Positions 60,831 to 64,000 of a stretch of 64,000 nt of DNA are shown here, in pieces. The DNA lies in the NCBI GenBank assembly GCA_963920575.1, contig OY986971.1:2666001-2730000 (forward strand), read 5' to 3'. Under the pieces are notes generated by a model, which saw only the letters and a program-made list of their open reading frames with translations, made no database searches and was not told where the DNA came from. Source of the stretch: Narthecium ossifragum. Lineage: Eukaryota > Streptophyta > Magnoliopsida > Dioscoreales > Nartheciaceae. The translations under genes and the position numbers were made by a program. Each line of letters starts with the position of its first letter. Within the stretch, counting starts at the first letter, position 1.

Positions 60831-61904
60831 AGAGATCATTACAACACACCAGCCAGAAATGAATACTACTATAATCAATGAGATATAAGTCAATCTGATT
60901 GCAAAGCTATTATTGATGCCATGTAGAAAGTAAAAAGAGGGTGCTTAATGGTTATGAGTAGTGGAGATAGAGGTAGAGGAGGGAGAGGTTATGAGTAGTG
61001 GAGATAGAGATAGAGGAGGGAGAGAGAGAGAGGTCACCTCGGCCTGCACGGGATCGCCGCATCTGGCTCGCCGGAGTCCGCCGGTGAGGGTGGAGATCAG
61101 GGTTTCAGTGCAACCGAGCTTGGTGGCTTCAATCGGTGAGGATGGCAGGAGTGGCGGCGAGGACGGTATCTGCCGGTGTGCTTTGCAGCAATGTCGATGT
61201 CGGCCGGATTTGAGGGCGGTGGAGGTGTGGGCGATGAAGAACGGCGCCGGGGGAGGAGAGTACGCGCAGTGGTGGCCTCTGGCGCTTGGACGGCGGCGTA
61301 GCCGGCGATGACGAACGAGCCGGCAAGGTGGTTGGCTGTGATTGAGATCGGAGGTCGGAGGGGTTGGGTCGCAGGGGTTGGCCGTGGCGAGGGAGAGATC
61401 GGGTGAGAGGGGGAAGATAAGGAAATTAGAAAGGGAATTAGGGTCGGCTAGGTATATGGTCTTTAAGTATATAGTACTGTAGTTGTTTAAAATAAAAATT
61501 AATATTTTTTAGTTTCAATCACAGATAAAAACTGCGTTCTAATTACAAAGTATTACATAATTTCAATCACAGTCAAAAACTGAGATTAGTATTACATGAT
61601 TCATGACAGTTGTTAATAACTGTGATTAAAAAGAACTAACTGTGAAAATAGTTCTTTACCCATTTTCTTTATGACGGTTTTTTCTAAAACTGACATCTTT
61701 ATGATTTCTTTAGTGTGATCTTTATTATTTTTTTTAGTAGTGGTTTCTCTAATTCATCATCAAGCAAGTCAGCTTCTAAGCACTCCCCCATCCTTCGCCA
61801 CGTGTTCCACCCCACTGCTCGGTTCTTTAAAGGGGGGCTGCACCCCTAGGGTTGCAGTCGCCGCCACTCTTCCCAACTGAGAGCCATCTCTCTCCATCCC
61901 AACT

Positions 61905-62935
61905 GAGATCCAATAGTTATGGCTCTGCTATAGCTATAACTAAAAGCTACAATAACAAGGAAAAATAAAATAATACATGATGAACCGGTAGTATTGTAGT
62001 CTTCAGTGTCGTTGTTGAGTGTGTCATCATATCCTTTCCTTAGTCTCCATCTCTCATATATATAGTTTTTGTAGCAAAAGTGCTCCAAAACTGCATGAAA
62101 CTGTTTCAACTTGTTAAAACTGTCTTGGACGCTAGGGGTGAGCATTCGGTTCTCGGTTTCGAACCGAAGAACCGAATTTTTTTCGATTCGGTTTTTAGAG
62201 AACCGAACCGAATCGAACTTATGAAGGAACCGAATCGAACCGAACCTTTTAGAACCAAACTTTTTGAAACCGAACCGAACCGAACTTTTTTAGACTATAA
62301 GTTCATAGGCTAAGACATGTATGAAAACTTCGGTTCTGACCCGAACCGAACCCGAACCGAAACCCGAACTTTTCATACATGTCAAAACCGAACCGAACCG
62401 AAAAACCGAAAAAACTAAACCGAATGGACCGAACTAATTCGATTCGGTTCGGTTCGGTTCGGTTCTGCTCACCCCTATTAGACGCAACTGCTTAACTGCT
62501 TTTTGTCACCCGGGCGGCCGGGCTTCCATCAGTTTGGGCGTTCACCTCTTCTTTCTCTGGTTCGGCCGCATTCTTTTCAATCTCTGGAAGACTAGAATTC
62601 CTGACTTTTGGTCGACTGTTTGTATCACTATTGATCGACCATTTGCTTCATTACTCCTTTTATATCTGGTCGACCACTTATTTCATATTTGATCAACAGC
62701 TCCATGCCAATCATCTGTTAGTATCCTTCTGGCCTATCACTTTAATTAAATCTCTAGGTGATTCTTAAATTAATTCTTGATTGTCCAAAAATATTCCTGA
62801 CCGTCCATCTGCTTGTTGATTACCTTATACTTGATCGATCTCCTTCGTAATCATTGATCGCCCATCAATAAATCGCTTGGCTGTCCTCCTTACTCGGCCG
62901 ATTTCAATCGATGAGTTTTATGGATAAACTGGTCT
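61905..62935. repeat. low-copy repeat, copy B, right part
   Basis: Continues copy B after the LINE-B insertion; homologous to 47541-48165. Interrupted by the hAT-type MITE at 62133-62477. It has a GC-rich stretch at about 62510-62570 that copy A lacks. Confidence 0.88.
62133..62477. mobile_element. hAT-type MITE, 345 bp
   Basis: TIR TAGGGGTGAGCA at both ends; 8-bp TSD ttggacgc (62125-62132) and ttagacgc (62478-62485), one mismatch. Copy A has a single ttggtcgc at 47762-47769 at the same place. The interior is a long imperfect palindrome made of aaccgaa/ttcggtt repeats. Confidence 0.9.
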
Positions 62936-63552
62936 AAAAACAAATACTAAAGTAATCTATTTTTAAGCTATATATATACACACATGTAAATACACGTATA
63001 CATAGAATATGTATATACATGAAAACTTGTAGTGGGGATAACCGGATTTGTTGCCAAATAGGACTCATGGTATTTATCTTTTGCACTTTAGGACCCATCT
63101 CATGTTTTTTTACATAATAAGACCCCATACACATAAAAAATATGTGTATAAACTAATATGGGTATGTGTATAATTATTATTTATATGCATATTAGTTTAT
63201 GGGGTTCTATTATGTAAAAAAATATAAAGGCTCTGTTTGGTGTGGGGTTACCCATTTATCCCCAAACAAGATTGGGGTTAGCTAATGGGGTTAGGCGGGG
63301 ATAAATTTATCTTGGGTTAAGCAAACCCAGTTTTCAAAGCCTACACCATAATCTAAATTACTATACTACCCTCAAATGATGTTGTTCTAATATGGGCATG
63401 TTTGGTTGCTGAGAAGTGAGCTGAAATGGAGTGACTTTTTGGAGAGTGACTTCACTGGAGTGATTTTCTGGGGAGTGACTTTCTGGGATTTTCTAAGTTC
63501 TGGTGTTTGGTTGGTGCTTGAAGTAGAGATATGGTTAAATTATTAAATTAAT
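62936..63552. other. AT-rich spacer with MITE-like termini
   Basis: Contains (ta)n/(ac) tracts and tgtttggt-type sequences at about 63235 and 63400. The latter is followed by agtgacttt repeats related to 37380-38220. No gene seen. Confidence 0.45.
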
Positions 63553-64000
63553 GTGGACCAATCACGAGGTGATACGTGGCATGTGGGACTCATTTATATT
63601 AATATTTTATTACAGTACTATATTATTATTATTAAAATAATACTATTTTGGATGATGTGGATCAATCACGATGTGACACGTGGCATGCGTGACCCACTTA
63701 TATTAATATTTTATTACAGTATGATATTATTAATATTAAAATAATACTATTTTAAGATGACGTGGACCAATCATGATGTGACACGTGGCATATATAACCC
63801 ACTTACATTAATATTTTTATTACAGTATGATATTATTAATATTAAAATAATACTATTTTGGATGACATGGACCAATCACGATGTGACACGTGGGACCCAC
63901 TTATGTTAATATTTTATTACATTATGATATTAATATTATTAAAATAATGTTATTTTGGATGACGTGGACCAATCACGACGTGACATGTGACACGTGGGAC
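63553..64000. repeat. about 105-bp tandem array running off the window
   Basis: Units start at gtgga(c/t)caatcac near 63553, 63657, 63762, 63867 and 63964 (spacing 104, 105, 105, 97). Each has gtgacacgtggc/g and a tattaatattttattacag core. At least 4.3 copies; the right end lies outside the window. Confidence 0.93.

Larger units (their letters stand above)
56632..61742 (-). mobile_element. CACTA (En/Spm) DNA transposon, 5.1 kb, TSD GTT
   Basis: Left end CACTACTAGAAAAAA; the reverse complement of the right end is CACTACTAAAAAAAA. TSD gtt at 56629-56631 and 61743-61745. Both ends carry subterminal repeats (ttcaatcacg, aaaaactgagat) in opposite senses, as CACTA elements do. It contains a ULP1-type peptidase remnant on the minus strand and pieces resembling host PAM16 and pectinesterase genes. 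No TNP2-like transposase was recognised, so it is probably non-autonomous. Near 60940-61400 it has a GC-rich, gagaga-containing segment like a genic 5' end. Confidence 0.92.
48825..61904 (-). mobile_element. LINE-B: large minus-strand LINE, interrupted by solo LTR 3 and a CACTA element
   Basis: Tail = T11 at 48825-48835. In minus order the element runs from 5' sequence (61746-61904), the ORF1 C-terminal part, ORF2 endonuclease and reverse transcriptase, an inverted ORF1 block, RNase H and the 3' UTR. Copy A of the flanking repeat shows that everything between about 48825 and 61905 is insertion. Without the nested LTR and CACTA the LINE is about 5.9 kb. Only a short agat-like duplication is visible at the ends. 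The 5' end is truncated in ORF1. Confidence 0.85.

Noticed and set aside
60961..61326. GC-rich frames at the right end of the CACTA element
   Set aside because: No domain recognised; gagaga- and ggcgg-rich, more like a captured 5' UTR or promoter.

Overview
This is nuclear DNA from a flowering plant. The genes are split by GT-AG introns, the proteins match plant-only families (IAR1, RDR1, type-B response regulator, a BRIP-type SWI/SNF subunit), and more than half of the window is transposon-derived. The species cannot be named from the sequence. One run of 200 N (40843-41042) marks an assembly gap.

Host genes, left to right: (1) the 3' six exons of an IAR1-like ZIP metal transporter (+, 245-2580; the window opens on a splice donor, so earlier exons lie outside). 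(2) A small uncharacterised gene (-, about 3089-3905) with a TATA box. (3) A complete RNA-dependent RNA polymerase 1 gene (-, 10557-20995; 4 exons, 1134 codons, catalytic DLDGD present). (4) A Gln/His-rich, GLTSCR/BRIP-like chromatin-remodelling subunit (+, 27525-30692; 2 exons, 373 aa). (5) A type-B cytokinin response regulator (-, 35747-44336; 5 exons, 678 aa, receiver plus GARP domain). All exon joins were made by eye from splice signals, phase and family resemblance.

Between and inside these genes lie nested mobile elements, many with target-site duplications (TSDs) that can be read directly. LINE-A (4441-10189, -) has a 14-bp TSD and carries a 2.7-kb solo LTR in its ORF1. A second solo LTR of the same family sits in RDR1 intron 3 (12262-14572). 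Two tiny 5'-truncated LINEs with 13-14 bp TSDs lie at 24165-24520 and 24956-25198. A long-TIR MULE-like element (25924-27207) sits just upstream of the BRIP-like gene. TTA-flanked Harbinger/Tourist-type MITEs lie at 32126-32508 and 40701-41484 (the latter in intron 1 of the response regulator).

The right third is one deep nest. A low-copy repeat present as copy A (47333-48165) and copy B was split in copy B by LINE-B (48825-about 61904, -). LINE-B was itself split by a third solo LTR (53591-55662, TSD gacag) and by a 5.1-kb CACTA element (56632-61742, TSD gtt). The CACTA element carries ULP1-protease exons and apparent fragments of host PAM16 and pectinesterase genes. Copy B also received an hAT-type MITE (62133-62477), and copy A preserves the empty site for it. 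The window ends in a roughly 105-bp tandem array with an ACGT core in each unit.

I found no clearly novel biochemical system. The most unusual items are the gene-capturing CACTA element, the inverted ORF1 block inside LINE-B, the LINE-A ORF that joins endonuclease directly to RNase H, a perfect 36-bp hairpin at 34088-34176, and a solo-LTR family whose members each carry a different short GATCGA-containing repeat.
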